From positions 143,161 through 207,160 of the forward strand of contig NZ_FNBM01000008.1 of the NCBI RefSeq assembly GCF_900102335.1: a stretch of DNA of 64,000 nucleotides, written 5' to 3'. Of this stretch, positions 9,452-18,024 are shown one piece after another. Under the pieces are notes generated by a model that saw only the letters and a program-made list of their open reading frames with translations, was not told the DNA's origin and ran no database searches. The DNA is from Phytopseudomonas seleniipraecipitans (GTDB taxonomy: Bacteria; Pseudomonadota; Gammaproteobacteria; Pseudomonadales; Pseudomonadaceae). The first letter of the stretch is position 1, and each line of letters opens with the position of its first letter. The position numbers and the translations under genes are program-made.

Positions 9452-10209
9452 TGCTGCAAGACCGTTCGAGGCGGACGGCGCCACTCCCTAGAAAACCCCT
9501 TCAAAGGGCACGACGCTGAGCGCCTTATGCGGACCTCAGCTCGTGCTGCTGATCGATGGCTACTACCACGCATTCGACCAGACGCGTTATTTGCAACGCT
9601 TCGAGCAGCGTCGACGCTTGTCACCCTGCCGCATCGGCCACCTCTTTACTGCCGGTCCGTTCTTGCTCGCGCGACGTAGATGGAAGCGCAGCGCCCCATC
9701 TAGCAATCAGTCCACCAATGACACAGGGCGTGATCGTTTAAACGATCGGATACCAGACGAGTTGGGTCTTTCTCAGCATCCCTCGACGACACCCCCTTAG
9801 GTTACCCATCACCCCAAACTCAATGAAATGGCCTATTCACGCGCCTACCCGGACGTGTTGCATGACGTTTCCACGGCCTCTTCGACAAGCCAAGCTGAGT
9901 GTCTGGATAAGCAATTATTGGTCTGAAATCGACTTGAACATCCTTGCAGGCTTCGCTGTCGGACGGTTTGTAAGGAGTTCCGTAAGGCAGGCGAAACTTT
10001 GTTGCTGTATGTTGCAGCCATAAGTCGCGTCAAATCCATGCTGCTTATGGCGGAGCCGTCGGCGAGCCGAATCAAATAGACCTATTACATCGGCCGCATC
10101 AATCGACGCTCCTCCTGGATGTCCGTGCATCCGCATCCCGCCCCCCGGGCGGATTCGTTTTAGACAGTCTGAGCCGTGCAGCGATTGCGCGGGTTATCGA
10201 GGAGTCGAT
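9452..10209. other. Gap of about 760 nt without recognised genes
   Basis: No ORF here shows a domain, a signal peptide or a ribosome site, and the frames look random. The stretch 9717-9760 contains a short GATCGTTTAAACGATC palindrome (around 9732). The final 100 nt should contain the gluconate dehydrogenase promoter. CGAGGAG at 10198-10204 is the ribosome site for the next gene. I see nothing else that I can support. Confidence 0.4.
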
Positions 10210-10950
10210 ATGTCCAAACAACCCCCTCAAGGATTGAGCAGGCGCACTCTGCTGAAAGCCTCCGCAGCGACCGTTGCTGCCGGTGTTGCGGCAAGCGCCC
10301 AGGCCGTTACCGTCAACGGTGTACCGCACTGGTTACCCTTCGACCACAACGGGCCGCTCCACTACGACGCCAAGGGCTGGCAGTTCTTTACCGCCGAAGA
10401 GGCGCGTGAAGTCGAGGCCATCGTCGAGCGCCTGATCCCCGCCGATGACCTATCGGTAAGCGGCAAGGAGGCGGGCTGCGCGGTGTTCATCGACCGTCAG
10501 CTCACCGGCCATTACGGTCGCTACGAGCGCCTTTACCAACACGGGCCATTCGTACCCGGGGTAGAACCTGCCTCTGACCTGGTGCCCGCCGATCGCTATC
10601 GGGTCGGCCTGGAGCAGTTGGGCAAGCACTGCCAAGCCACTTTCGGCAAGCGTTTCAGCGAGCTGGACGACGCGCAGCGCGACGACGTGCTCAAGGCGAT
10701 GGAGAGCGGTGACATTAAATTCGAGGGGATCGAGTCGAAAATCTTCTTCGAGCAGATTCTGCAAAACGCCATGGAGGGGTTCTTCGCCGACCCGATCTAC
10801 GGCGGCAACCGGGACATGGTGAGCTGGAAGATGCTCGGCTTCCCCGGCGCACGTTACGACTATCGCCCCTACATCGACCGGCACAACGAGAAGCTGGATC
10901 TGGTACCGCTGTCGATCATCGGCAGCTCCTCGTGGAATCGCAAAGGATGA
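10210..10950 (+). CDS. Membrane-bound gluconate 2-dehydrogenase, small (gamma) subunit
   Basis: This 246-residue protein begins with a twin-arginine signal (LSRRTLLKASAATVAAGVAA), so it is exported folded by Tat, probably carrying the flavoprotein partner with it. The body has the gluconate dehydrogenase subunit 3 pattern: LPFDHNGPLHYDAKGWQFFT, then EAREVEAIVERLIPAD, and PIYGGNRDMVSWKMLGFPGA near the C-terminus. Together the three subunits oxidise D-gluconate to 2-ketogluconate in the periplasm and pass electrons to ubiquinone. AGGAG precedes the ATG at good spacing. The gene ends inside the start region of the flavoprotein gene, so the three genes form one operon. Confidence 0.93.
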   Translation: MSKQPPQGLSRRTLLKASAATVAAGVAASAQAVTVNGVPHWLPFDHNGPLHYDAKGWQFFTAEEAREVEAIVERLIPADDLSVSGKEAGCAVFIDRQLTGHYGRYERLYQHGPFVPGVEPASDLVPADRYRVGLEQLGKHCQATFGKRFSELDDAQRDDVLKAMESGDIKFEGIESKIFFEQILQNAMEGFFADPIYGGNRDMVSWKMLGFPGARYDYRPYIDRHNEKLDLVPLSIIGSSSWNRKG

Positions 10951-10955
10951 GCGGC

Positions 10956-12719
10956 ATGGCCAAGAAATTACCCGCAACCAACGTTGTGGTGGTGGGGCTC
11001 GGCTGGGCCGGCTCGATCATCGCCAAAGAGCTTGCCGACGAAGGTTTGAGCGTCATGGGCTTCGAGCGCGGCGCCTGGCGCGATACCGCCTCGGATTTCA
11101 ACATCGCCTCGGTAACCGACGAGCTGCGCTACGTCATTCGTCAGGAGCTGATGCTGCGCACCCGGCAGAACACCTGCACGATGCGCAACAAGCCGAGCGA
11201 AACCGCCTTGCCGATGCGCACCTGGGGCTCTTTTCACCCCGGCAACGGCACCGGCGGTGCCGGTAATCACTGGGCCGGCATTACCTTTCGCTTCCAGCCC
11301 GAGGAATTTCACCTCAAGAGTCACCTGACCGAGCGCTACGGCAAAGAATCCATCGAGGGCCTCACCCTGCAGGACTGGGGCACCACCTGGGAAGAAATGG
11401 AACCGCACTACGATGCCTTTGACCAGGTAGCGGGCATCTCCGGCAAGGCCGGCAATATCAACGGCACGCTCATCGAAGGCGGCAACCCGTTCGAGGGCGC
11501 GCGCTCCAAGGAATACCCCAACCCGCCGACCAAGCAGACCTACGCGCCGACGCTGTTCGCCGAGGCCGCCCGCAATATGGGCTACAAGCCGTTTCCGGTG
11601 CCGTCGGCGCTCGCCTCTCAGGGCTATACCAACCAGTACGGCGTAACGATGGGGCCCTGCACCTTCTGCGGCTTCTGCACCAACTACGGCTGCGCCAACT
11701 ATTCCAAAGCCAGCGCCATCGTCAACGTGTTGCCGGCGCTGGTACGCATGCCCAACTTCACCGCCAAGACGCACTGCGAAGTGCTCGAAGTGACCAAGGA
11801 CAGCACCGGTAAACGCGCCACCGGCATCATCTATGTCGACGCCAATGGCGAGAAGTGGGAGCAGCCGGCCGATATCGTCGTGGTCGCCGCCTTCACCTTC
11901 GAGAACGTGCGCTTGATGCTGCTCTCCGGCATCGGCCAGCCCTACGACCCGCTCAGCAACACCGGCACCACCGGGCGCAACTACGCGTACCAGACCGCCA
12001 ACAGCGTGCGGATGTTTTTCGACGACAAGAACTTCAACCCGTTCATTGGTGGCGGCGCCATCGGCATGGGCATCGACGAATTCAACAACGATAACTTCGA
12101 CCATTCCGGCCTGGGTTTCGTTGGCGGCGGCAGCACGCGGGTAACGCCCATCGGCGCTGCGCCCATCAATTCGCGGCCGGTGCCGCCGGGCACGCCGAAA
12201 TGGGGCGCGGAGTGGAAGAAAGCCACCGTGCAGTACTACGCCAACAGCATGTCCATCGGCTGCGAGGCGAGCAACTACAGCGCGCGCGGCAACTACCTCT
12301 CGCTGGACCCGAACTACACCGACCCACACGGCCGACCGCTGCTGCGCATCACCTTCGACTTCACCGACAACGACCTGCGCATGGCCCAATACGTGACCGA
12401 CAAAACGGCGGAGATCGCCAAGGCGATGAACCCGAAAATGATGTTCGCCAGCCCGCGCAAAGGCCCTTGGTCGAACACCTCGTATCAGTCCTCGCATGTG
12501 GTCGGTGGCTTCATCATGGGTGCTGATCCGGCCACCAGCTCGGTCAACAAGCACCTGCAGGTCTGGGACGTGCCCAACCTGTTCGTGGTCGGCGCTTCGG
12601 CGTTCCCGCAGAACCCCGGCTACAACCCGACGGGCACCGTTGGCGCACTGGCCTTCAAGGCGGCGCACGCGATTCGTACCTACTACCTCAAGCGCCCGGG
12701 GGAGATGATCAGCGTATGA
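10956..12719 (+). CDS. Membrane-bound gluconate 2-dehydrogenase, FAD flavoprotein (GMC family) subunit
   Basis: Catalytic subunit of the complex, 587 residues from the chosen start. The FAD-binding VVVGLGWAGS lies at about residues 11-20, WGSFHPGNGTGGAGNHWAGI is the second flavin contact region, and the C-terminal GMC block contains NLFVVGASAFPQNPGYNPTG. A cysteine cluster (GPCTFCGFCTNYGCANYSKA) follows the pattern seen in gluconate/sorbitol-type GMC subunits and could hold an iron-sulfur centre, although that is inference. ATG 10956 was chosen because AAAGGA lies 8 nt before it; an in-frame ATG at 10947 overlaps that site. It has no signal of its own, consistent with export together with the Tat subunit. 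The stop overlaps the next start (ATGA). Confidence 0.94.
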   Translation: MAKKLPATNVVVVGLGWAGSIIAKELADEGLSVMGFERGAWRDTASDFNIASVTDELRYVIRQELMLRTRQNTCTMRNKPSETALPMRTWGSFHPGNGTGGAGNHWAGITFRFQPEEFHLKSHLTERYGKESIEGLTLQDWGTTWEEMEPHYDAFDQVAGISGKAGNINGTLIEGGNPFEGARSKEYPNPPTKQTYAPTLFAEAARNMGYKPFPVPSALASQGYTNQYGVTMGPCTFCGFCTNYGCANYSKASAIVNVLPALVRMPNFTAKTHCEVLEVTKDSTGKRATGIIYVDANGEKWEQPADIVVVAAFTFENVRLMLLSGIGQPYDPLSNTGTTGRNYAYQTANSVRMFFDDKNFNPFIGGGAIGMGIDEFNNDNFDHSGLGFVGGGSTRVTPIGAAPINSRPVPPGTPKWGAEWKKATVQYYANSMSIGCEASNYSARGNYLSLDPNYTDPHGRPLLRITFDFTDNDLRMAQYVTDKTAEIAKAMNPKMMFASPRKGPWSNTSYQSSHVVGGFIMGADPATSSVNKHLQVWDVPNLFVVGASAFPQNPGYNPTGTVGALAFKAAHAIRTYYLKRPGEMISV

Positions 12720-13942
12720 AAACTCTCCTTAACCTTGGCATCGGCCTGCTGGCCGCGACAAGCATCAGCGCCTATGCAGTGACCGGCCCGGACTCCTACG
12801 AGCTGGTGCAGAAGGGCAAATACATCGCCACCCTCGGCGACTGCACGGCGTGCCATACGGTGCCTGGCAAGCCGCTGTTCTCCGGCGGCGTGGCGATTGA
12901 AACGCCCTTCGGCGAGCTGCTCGGCGCCAACATCACCCCTGACCCGGCGACCGGCATCGGTCGCTGGAATTTCGAGGAGTTCCAGAACACCATGGCGCGT
13001 GGCCACGCGCGCAACGGTAAGCAGCTCTACCCGGCCATGCCGTACGCCGCGTATACCAAGGTTACGAGCGAAGACAATATGGCGTTGTGGGCGTACCTGC
13101 GCACGATCGAGCCGGTGCACAACGAGGTGGAAACCAACCAGTTGCCGTTTCCCTTCAACATCCGCATGAGCATGCGTGTGTGGAACTGGCTCAACTTCAC
13201 CGAGGGCGAATTCGAGCCTGACGCGCAGAAGAGCGAGCAATGGAACCGCGGTGCGTATCTGGTGCAAGGGCTCGGCCATTGCGGCAGCTGCCACACGCCG
13301 AAGAACCTCATCGGGGGTGACAAGAGCAGCGAAACCCTGAAGGGCGGCGAGCTGCAGGGCTGGATGGCGCCGAACATCACTGGCGTCGCGCATGTCGGCC
13401 TGGGGGACTGGAGCGAGGATGACATCGTGCAGTACCTCAAGACCGGCGCCAACCGCTACGACATTGCCTCCGGGCCGATGGCCGAAGCGGTGGAAAACTC
13501 CACGCAGCACTGGCGCGACGAGGACCTGATGGCCGTGGCCGTCTACCTCAAGGATCTCGACCACGAGCACGACAAGCCCCAGCCATTGGCTGCCGATGAG
13601 CCGGCCATGACGGCTGGGCGTGGCATCTATGAAGACCGCTGCTCCGGTTGCCATACGCCAAACGGCGAAGGCATCCCAACGCTGTTCCCCAAGCTGGCAA
13701 ACGCCCCGTTGGTGAATTCGCGTGAGGCAGTATCAATGATCCGCGTGGTACTGGCCGGCAACCGCGCCGGCACCACTGACGCCGCGCCGACCGGGCCTGC
13801 CATGCCGTCGTTTGCCTGGAACCTGTCGGATGAAAACGTCGCCGACGTGCTCACCTACATTCGCAACAGCTGGGGCAACGCCGCACCGGCGGTCAGCGCC
13901 AGTGAGGTGCGCAAGCAGCGCGAAACCCTGCAAGACGAGTAA
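12716..13942 (+). CDS. Membrane-bound gluconate 2-dehydrogenase, triheme cytochrome c subunit
   Basis: Electron-transfer subunit of 408 residues with a Sec signal peptide (MKTLLNLGIGLLAATSISAYA). It has three heme c sites: CTACH near residue 43, CGSCH near 191 and CSGCH near 307. Each is followed downstream by a candidate axial methionine. These are the features of the alcohol/gluconate dehydrogenase cytochrome family that passes electrons from the flavoprotein to quinone. The start overlaps the flavoprotein stop by ATGA. A hairpin with a T-run ends the operon. Confidence 0.95.
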   Translation: MKTLLNLGIGLLAATSISAYAVTGPDSYELVQKGKYIATLGDCTACHTVPGKPLFSGGVAIETPFGELLGANITPDPATGIGRWNFEEFQNTMARGHARNGKQLYPAMPYAAYTKVTSEDNMALWAYLRTIEPVHNEVETNQLPFPFNIRMSMRVWNWLNFTEGEFEPDAQKSEQWNRGAYLVQGLGHCGSCHTPKNLIGGDKSSETLKGGELQGWMAPNITGVAHVGLGDWSEDDIVQYLKTGANRYDIASGPMAEAVENSTQHWRDEDLMAVAVYLKDLDHEHDKPQPLAADEPAMTAGRGIYEDRCSGCHTPNGEGIPTLFPKLANAPLVNSREAVSMIRVVLAGNRAGTTDAAPTGPAMPSFAWNLSDENVADVLTYIRNSWGNAAPAVSASEVRKQRETLQDE

Positions 13943-13954
13943 TCCGCGCCACAG

Positions 13955-13990
13955 CCTGGGCCGTGCTGCCGCCGGTCCAGGTTTTCCTTT
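13955..13990 (+). terminator. Intrinsic terminator after the gluconate dehydrogenase operon
   Basis: CCTGGGCCG pairs with CGGTCCAGG (9 bp with one G-T) around a 9-nt loop and is followed by GTTTTCCTTT-type T-rich sequence, 12 nt after the cytochrome stop. This fits the end of a three-gene operon. Confidence 0.65.
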
Positions 13991-14212
13991 CCAGCTCCGC
14001 TCTGCGAGCGCGCCGCAATCCTTGGTCGTCAAAACACACGCATCAGCCAGCTGATGGGTAACAACTCCGTGCGCCCTCCGAGTTGACCGGCGCCCGGCCG
14101 CGATCAGTCGGCTTACAGGAATCAGCCCCGCAAAAGAGGATATTATTCGCCCCTCAGTTTTCACGATGCGCCGCCGTGGCTCATACCGGCAGTCGCCTTT
14201 CAGGACCTTACG

Positions 14213-14698
14213 ATGAATAACTCACAGCGCGGATCCGGCCACCTGTTCAGCCTGATGGTCATCGCGCTCATCGGGTGGGGCGCTTACGTCACCCTCTATG
14301 TGCCCTACGAGCACCGCAAGTCGATGGAAACCTTCCGCAGCCAACCGCCAGCGGTGAGCCCGGCCAAGGTGGCGATCGTCGACGCCTACAAGGCGAAGCC
14401 GACTCCGGCCCAGCTGCCACGAGGCCTGTATAGCGGCACGGTGGAGCAGGATGGTTACCCGATGAGTATCAGCTTCGATTTTGCGGACGACCAGGTAATC
14501 ACAAAAAAAGCCCTCATCAAGAACTACCAGTTCGCTGGCTCGGCTGCTTACCAATTCGACGGCTCGGTGCTGACCTTCAACAACGTCAAGGGCGACGCCG
14601 TGCTGTTTCCCGGAACGGGCGAACCAATCGAAGTAATCAGCGCCAGCGAGATTCATGTGCCGGGGCCCGGTACGACGCTGGTCTTGAAGCAGCAGTAA
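14213..14698 (+). CDS. Small membrane-anchored hypothetical protein
   Basis: 161 residues. A single hydrophobic segment (LFSLMVIALIGWGAYVTLYV, about residues 11-30) lies near the N-terminus and is followed by a basic and then Pro/Ala-rich linker. From about residue 68 a compact beta-rich domain begins with GLYSGTVEQDGYPMSISFDF. The arrangement suggests an inner-membrane anchor with a small periplasmic or cytoplasmic beta domain. AGGA lies 8 nt before the ATG and codon use matches neighbouring genes, so it is probably real. I do not recognise the family. Confidence 0.7.
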   Translation: MNNSQRGSGHLFSLMVIALIGWGAYVTLYVPYEHRKSMETFRSQPPAVSPAKVAIVDAYKAKPTPAQLPRGLYSGTVEQDGYPMSISFDFADDQVITKKALIKNYQFAGSAAYQFDGSVLTFNNVKGDAVLFPGTGEPIEVISASEIHVPGPGTTLVLKQQ

Positions 14699-14750
14699 GG
14701 CCAGCCCTTCGCAGCTCTGTATGGCTTTTGGGTCGCCAGGCTCAGCGGTG

Positions 14751-15410
14751 TTACGGGCGAACACCAAGCCTGGCCCACAGCGAATGGCCGCGGCACACCA
14801 AGACCAGAAGAGCCCCGCCAGCGGCAGCAGCCATATCTTTCTGCGCATCCCAGATGTCGCCCTGAGCACCGACGAATACGGAATGGGCGCCGCCCACGTA
14901 CTGCGCGCCAATCCATTCCATCAACTCGTAGAGCATCGACGTGGACAGCACGAAGGACCATGCGATCAGCGAGGCCCACGCGCCCTTCAACTGGCATTCG
15001 CGGGTAATGATCTCGCGGATCGGCAGCACCACCAGCACGCCGTAACCCAGGTGAACGAAACGGTCGTAGTGATTGCGCTGCCAGCCGAACAGCTGCTCGA
15101 TGTTCAGCCCGGTCAGGTTCTCGATCGCGGCGACGTAGGGCACGCCCGGGTAGGTGTAATGGGTGCCAACCTGATGCAGGCAGAGGAACAAAACGACCAG
15201 CGCCCACGACCTGGGCGTCCAGTAAAACCGATGCCGGGTAAACCACACTGCCAGCGCGCCGACGACAACCAGACTGTTCTCGATCATCCAGGTCTTTCGG
15301 TCGACGGGGTCCCAGCCCAGCCACAGAAAAACGCCCAGAAATACGCACTGCAGCCACGTGGTTATCGACGACCTTTGGTTACTCGGCACCCATCCTTCCT
15401 CACGCCGCAA
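14751..15410 (-). CDS. DUF2238 (YjdF-like) membrane protein
   Basis: 219 residues with about six membrane segments. Hallmarks of the DUF2238 family are RNHYDRFVHLGYG around residue 113, PIREIITRE, LYELMEWIGA and GAQGDIWDAQKDMAAAAGG close to the C-terminus. The conserved His/Asp/Glu residues lie at the membrane faces. The function of the family is unknown. The gene converges on the upstream plus-strand gene with only 52 nt between stops and stands alone. The exact start is uncertain: the N-terminal 20 residues are polar and weakly supported. Confidence 0.88.
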   Translation of the reverse strand: MRREEGWVPSNQRSSITTWLQCVFLGVFLWLGWDPVDRKTWMIENSLVVVGALAVWFTRHRFYWTPRSWALVVLFLCLHQVGTHYTYPGVPYVAAIENLTGLNIEQLFGWQRNHYDRFVHLGYGVLVVLPIREIITRECQLKGAWASLIAWSFVLSTSMLYELMEWIGAQYVGGAHSVFVGAQGDIWDAQKDMAAAAGGALLVLVCRGHSLWARLGVRP

Positions 15411-15667
15411 TTCGATGGCGGACCAGCGTCAGCCTTGTTGAGGATTAGTCTGGGTATAGACGCGAGGATTCCATGAAAATAAGCGCCCAGTGTGAAGGCG
15501 TATTCCACCTCTCAATGGCGCGAGGTGAATCTTGCCAGCAGGAAAAACGCTCGAATGTGTGGCGGAAATCCCTTGTGCTAGCAATGCGCGCGCCCCGGTC
15601 TTATCCACATATTCCAGAGGCTTCAGGCTTTCATCGATCCCACACGTACTGGCAGCGTGTCGTTAAA

Positions 15668-15702
15668 TATGTGAATATCCGAATATTCGGTTTTCCACAT
15701 AT
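15668..15702. promoter_or_regulatory. Probable ArsR operator
   Basis: An imperfect inverted repeat pairs ATATGTG with CACATAT (the right arm is in CCACATAT), with the perfect 10-bp palindrome CGAATATTCG near its centre. It ends 10 nt before the arsR ATG. SmtB/ArsR-family repressors bind AT-rich 12-2-12 type dyads at this position, so autoregulation of arsRBC by arsenite is the likely role. Confidence 0.6.
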
Positions 15703-15711
15703 AGACACGCC

Positions 15712-16059
15712 ATGCTAACGCCTCCCGAAGCCTTCAAGTGCCTTGCTGAAGAAACCCGCGCTCGTGCCATCCTGCTCATTGCCGAGCAGGGTGAGCTCTG
15801 TGTCTGCGAACTCATGTGCGCCCTGGAAAACAACCAGTCCAAAGTCAGCCGGCACCTCGCGCAGCTTCGCAGTGCAGGTCTGCTGCTGGATCGCCGACAA
15901 GGACAGTGGGTGTACTACCGCCTCAACCCTGACCTGCCGCAATGGCTGCACGACGTGCTTCGCGTTACCGCGGCGAGCAATGCCTCCTGGCTGAAAGACA
16001 GCACCACCCGACTCGATACGATGGTTGGCCGCCCTGAGCGCGCTGCCAGTTGCTGCTGA
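15712..16059 (+). CDS. arsR: Arsenical-responsive repressor ArsR
   Basis: 115-residue winged-helix repressor of the SmtB/ArsR family. Helix alpha-3 carries ELCVCEL, the cysteine pair that senses As(III) in this family, and the recognition region is SKVSRHLAQLRSAGLLLDRR. VYYRLNP is the wing. A terminal SCC could add a ligand. The operator-like dyad lies immediately upstream, as expected for autoregulation. The arsB start follows after 21 nt. Confidence 0.94.
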   Translation: MLTPPEAFKCLAEETRARAILLIAEQGELCVCELMCALENNQSKVSRHLAQLRSAGLLLDRRQGQWVYYRLNPDLPQWLHDVLRVTAASNASWLKDSTTRLDTMVGRPERAASCC

Positions 16060-16080
16060 CCCAGGCCAGGAGAATTTACG

Positions 16081-17364
16081 ATGCTCGTTGCAATTGCCGT
16101 GTTCGTTTTCACCCTCATTCTGGTCATCTGGCAACCGCGTGGCCTGGGCGTAGGCTGGAGCGCGAGCATCGGCGCAGCCCTGGCACTGGCCGTCGGTGCA
16201 GTGTCCCTTCAGGACATCCCGACTGTCTGGGCGGTGGTGTGGAACGCAACCGCGACATTCATCGCGATCATCATTATCAGCCTGCTGCTGGACGAAGCCG
16301 GTTTCTTCGAGTGGGCAGCGTTGCACGTCGCTCGCTGGGCGAATGGCAACGGGCGGCGCCTGTTTGCCTTCACGGTGCTGCTGGGGGCCTCAGTATCAGC
16401 GTTGTTCGCCAATGACGGCGCGGCACTGATCCTCACTCCCATCGTCATTTCGCTGTTGGTCGCGCTGCGTTTCTCGGCCGGCGCCACGCTGGCTTTCGTC
16501 ATGGCAGCGGGGTTCATCGCCGACACCGCCAGCCTGCCGCTGGTGGTGTCGAACCTGGTCAATATCGTCTCTGCCGACTTCTTTGGCCTGGGCTTTGCCG
16601 ACTATGCATCGGTCATGGTGCCGGTAACCGTGGCCAGCGTGGCGGCGACACTGCTGGTGCTGTTCGTGTACTTCCGCTGCGATATACCCGCAATTTATTC
16701 CGTGGCCGACCTGAAGACGCCAGACTCGGCGATCCGCGATCGCACCACGTTCGTATGCGGCTGGTGGGTGCTGCTGTTGCTGTTGATCGGCCTGTTCGTA
16801 CTGGAACCGATAGGCGTGCCTGTGAGCGCTGTCGCCGCCGCATGCGCCGCGATCCTCTTTGCAGTCGCCGCCAGAGGCCAGGTGATTTCGACTCGTCGCG
16901 TGCTGCGTGAGGCGCCCTGGCAGATCGTGGTGTTCTCGCTGGGCATGTACCTGGTCGTCTACGGCCTGAACAATGCGGGCCTCACCAGCCACCTAACACG
17001 GGTGCTTAATCAACTGGCCGAGCATGGCGTCTGGGCAGCCGCGCTGGGTACCGGGCTGCTCTCGGCGCTGCTGTCGTCAGCCATGAACAACATGCCCAGC
17101 GTACTGATCGGCGCGCTGTCCATCGACGCCAGCCACAGCACCGGCCTGGTGCGCGAAGCGATGATCTACGCCAACGTCATCGGCTGCGACCTCGGCCCCA
17201 AAATCACCCCTATCGGCAGCCTGGCGACCTTGCTGTGGCTCCACGTGCTTCAGCGTAAAGGCATCCGCATCACCTGGGGTTACTACTTCAAGGTTGGCGC
17301 CCTGCTGACCTTTCCGGTGCTGTTCATCACCCTGTCGGCACTGGCGTTGCGCCTCAGCCTATGA
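16081..17364 (+). CDS. arsB: Arsenite efflux permease ArsB
   Basis: 427 residues with about eleven or twelve membrane helices, of the ArsB/NhaD ion transporter superfamily. Typical stretches are [20 protein letters not shown], the ArsB signature [15 protein letters not shown], and [14 protein letters not shown] followed by [19 protein letters not shown]. It exports As(III) (and Sb(III)) from the cytoplasm as a secondary carrier. AGGAGA precedes the ATG. It lies between arsR and arsC, which makes the arsenic role secure. Confidence 0.94.
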   Translation: MLVAIAVFVFTLILVIWQPRGLGVGWSASIGAALALAVGAVSLQDIPTVWAVVWNATATFIAIIIISLLLDEAGFFEWAALHVARWANGNGRRLFAFTVLLGASVSALFANDGAALILTPIVISLLVALRFSAGATLAFVMAAGFIADTASLPLVVSNLVNIVSADFFGLGFADYASVMVPVTVASVAATLLVLFVYFRCDIPAIYSVADLKTPDSAIRDRTTFVCGWWVLLLLLIGLFVLEPIGVPVSAVAAACAAILFAVAARGQVISTRRVLREAPWQIVVFSLGMYLVVYGLNNAGLTSHLTRVLNQLAEHGVWAAALGTGLLSALLSSAMNNMPSVLIGALSIDASHSTGLVREAMIYANVIGCDLGPKITPIGSLATLLWLHVLQRKGIRITWGYYFKVGALLTFPVLFITLSALALRLSL

Positions 17365-17392
17365 CCCTCGCCCATGGCGAAAAGGAGCATGC

Positions 17393-17863
17393 ATGCGAAT
17401 CCTGTTCATGTGCACGGCCAATAGCTGCCGGAGCATTCTGTCCGAAGCGATGTTCAATCACCTTGCGCCAGAGGGTTTCAAGGCAGTCAGTGCGGGCAGC
17501 TTCCCGAAAGGCCAGGTACTGCCGCGCAGCCTGCACACGTTGGAGCAGGCTGGAATCTCCATTACGGGCTTGAGCAGCAAGGGCAACGACGCCTTCGAAG
17601 CGAACCCTCCAGACATCGTCATCACGGTGTGTGACAAGGCGGCCGGTGAAGCCTGCCCGGTCTATTTCGGGCCTGCGCTGAAAAGCCACTGGGGCCTGGC
17701 AGACCCATCCGATGTACAAGGTGACGAGCGGGAAGTCGACGCCGCATTCAACGCGACGCTGAAACGTATCGAACAGCGCTGCCGGGCTTTCCTTGCCCTG
17801 CCGTATGCAGACTTGAGCCGCGACGCGCTGAAGCGCGAGCTGGACCGTATCGGCAACCTCTGA
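17393..17863 (+). CDS. arsC: Arsenate reductase, low-molecular-weight phosphatase type
   Basis: 156 residues with the LMW-phosphatase P-loop MCTANSCRS near the N-terminus (catalytic Cys, Arg six residues later) and the cysteine pair in CDKAAGEACPVYFGP used for the disulfide cascade. HWGLADPSD supplies the general-acid aspartate. This is the thioredoxin- or glutaredoxin-coupled class, not the small glutathione-dependent ArsC of enterobacterial plasmids. It reduces arsenate to arsenite for export by ArsB. GGAG precedes the start and the gene closes the arsRBC operon. Confidence 0.94.
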   Translation: MRILFMCTANSCRSILSEAMFNHLAPEGFKAVSAGSFPKGQVLPRSLHTLEQAGISITGLSSKGNDAFEANPPDIVITVCDKAAGEACPVYFGPALKSHWGLADPSDVQGDEREVDAAFNATLKRIEQRCRAFLALPYADLSRDALKRELDRIGNL

Positions 17864-17869
17864 GGCCTG

Positions 17870-17885
17870 GGCAGGTTTACCTGCC
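17870..17885 (+). terminator. Small hairpin after arsC
   Basis: GGCAGG-TTTA-CCTGCC forms a 6-bp stem with a 4-nt loop, 7 nt after the arsC stop. No T-run follows, so its activity as a terminator is unproven. Confidence 0.35.
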
Positions 17886-17965
17886 TAGCTGCACCACCTC
17901 AGGAATAAATCGCTCCTTTGCCCTTTTTATCGCACCGGTTGCCACGGTTTCCGAAAGCTTATTTT

Positions 17966-17984
17966 GCAATATATAATCATTCTC
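17966..17984. promoter_or_regulatory. Candidate Fur box
   Basis: GCAATATATAATCATTCTC agrees with the 19-bp Fur consensus (GATAATGATAATCATTATC) at 13 of 19 positions, including the run ATAATCATT. It lies about 40 nt upstream of the TonB receptor start, where Fur repression of siderophore receptors is usual. Confidence 0.6.
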
Positions 17985-18024
17985 ATAAGCATTAAGTATA
18001 TCTATTGGCTTAAAGAGAATCGTT

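Noticed and set aside
9543-9800. 85-codon frame after nhaA
   Set aside because: No ribosome site, no domain, composition like the surrounding non-coding sequence.
10968-12668. 566-codon frame on the minus strand
   Set aside because: It is the exact antisense shadow of the gluconate dehydrogenase flavoprotein gene in GC-rich DNA, without a family match.
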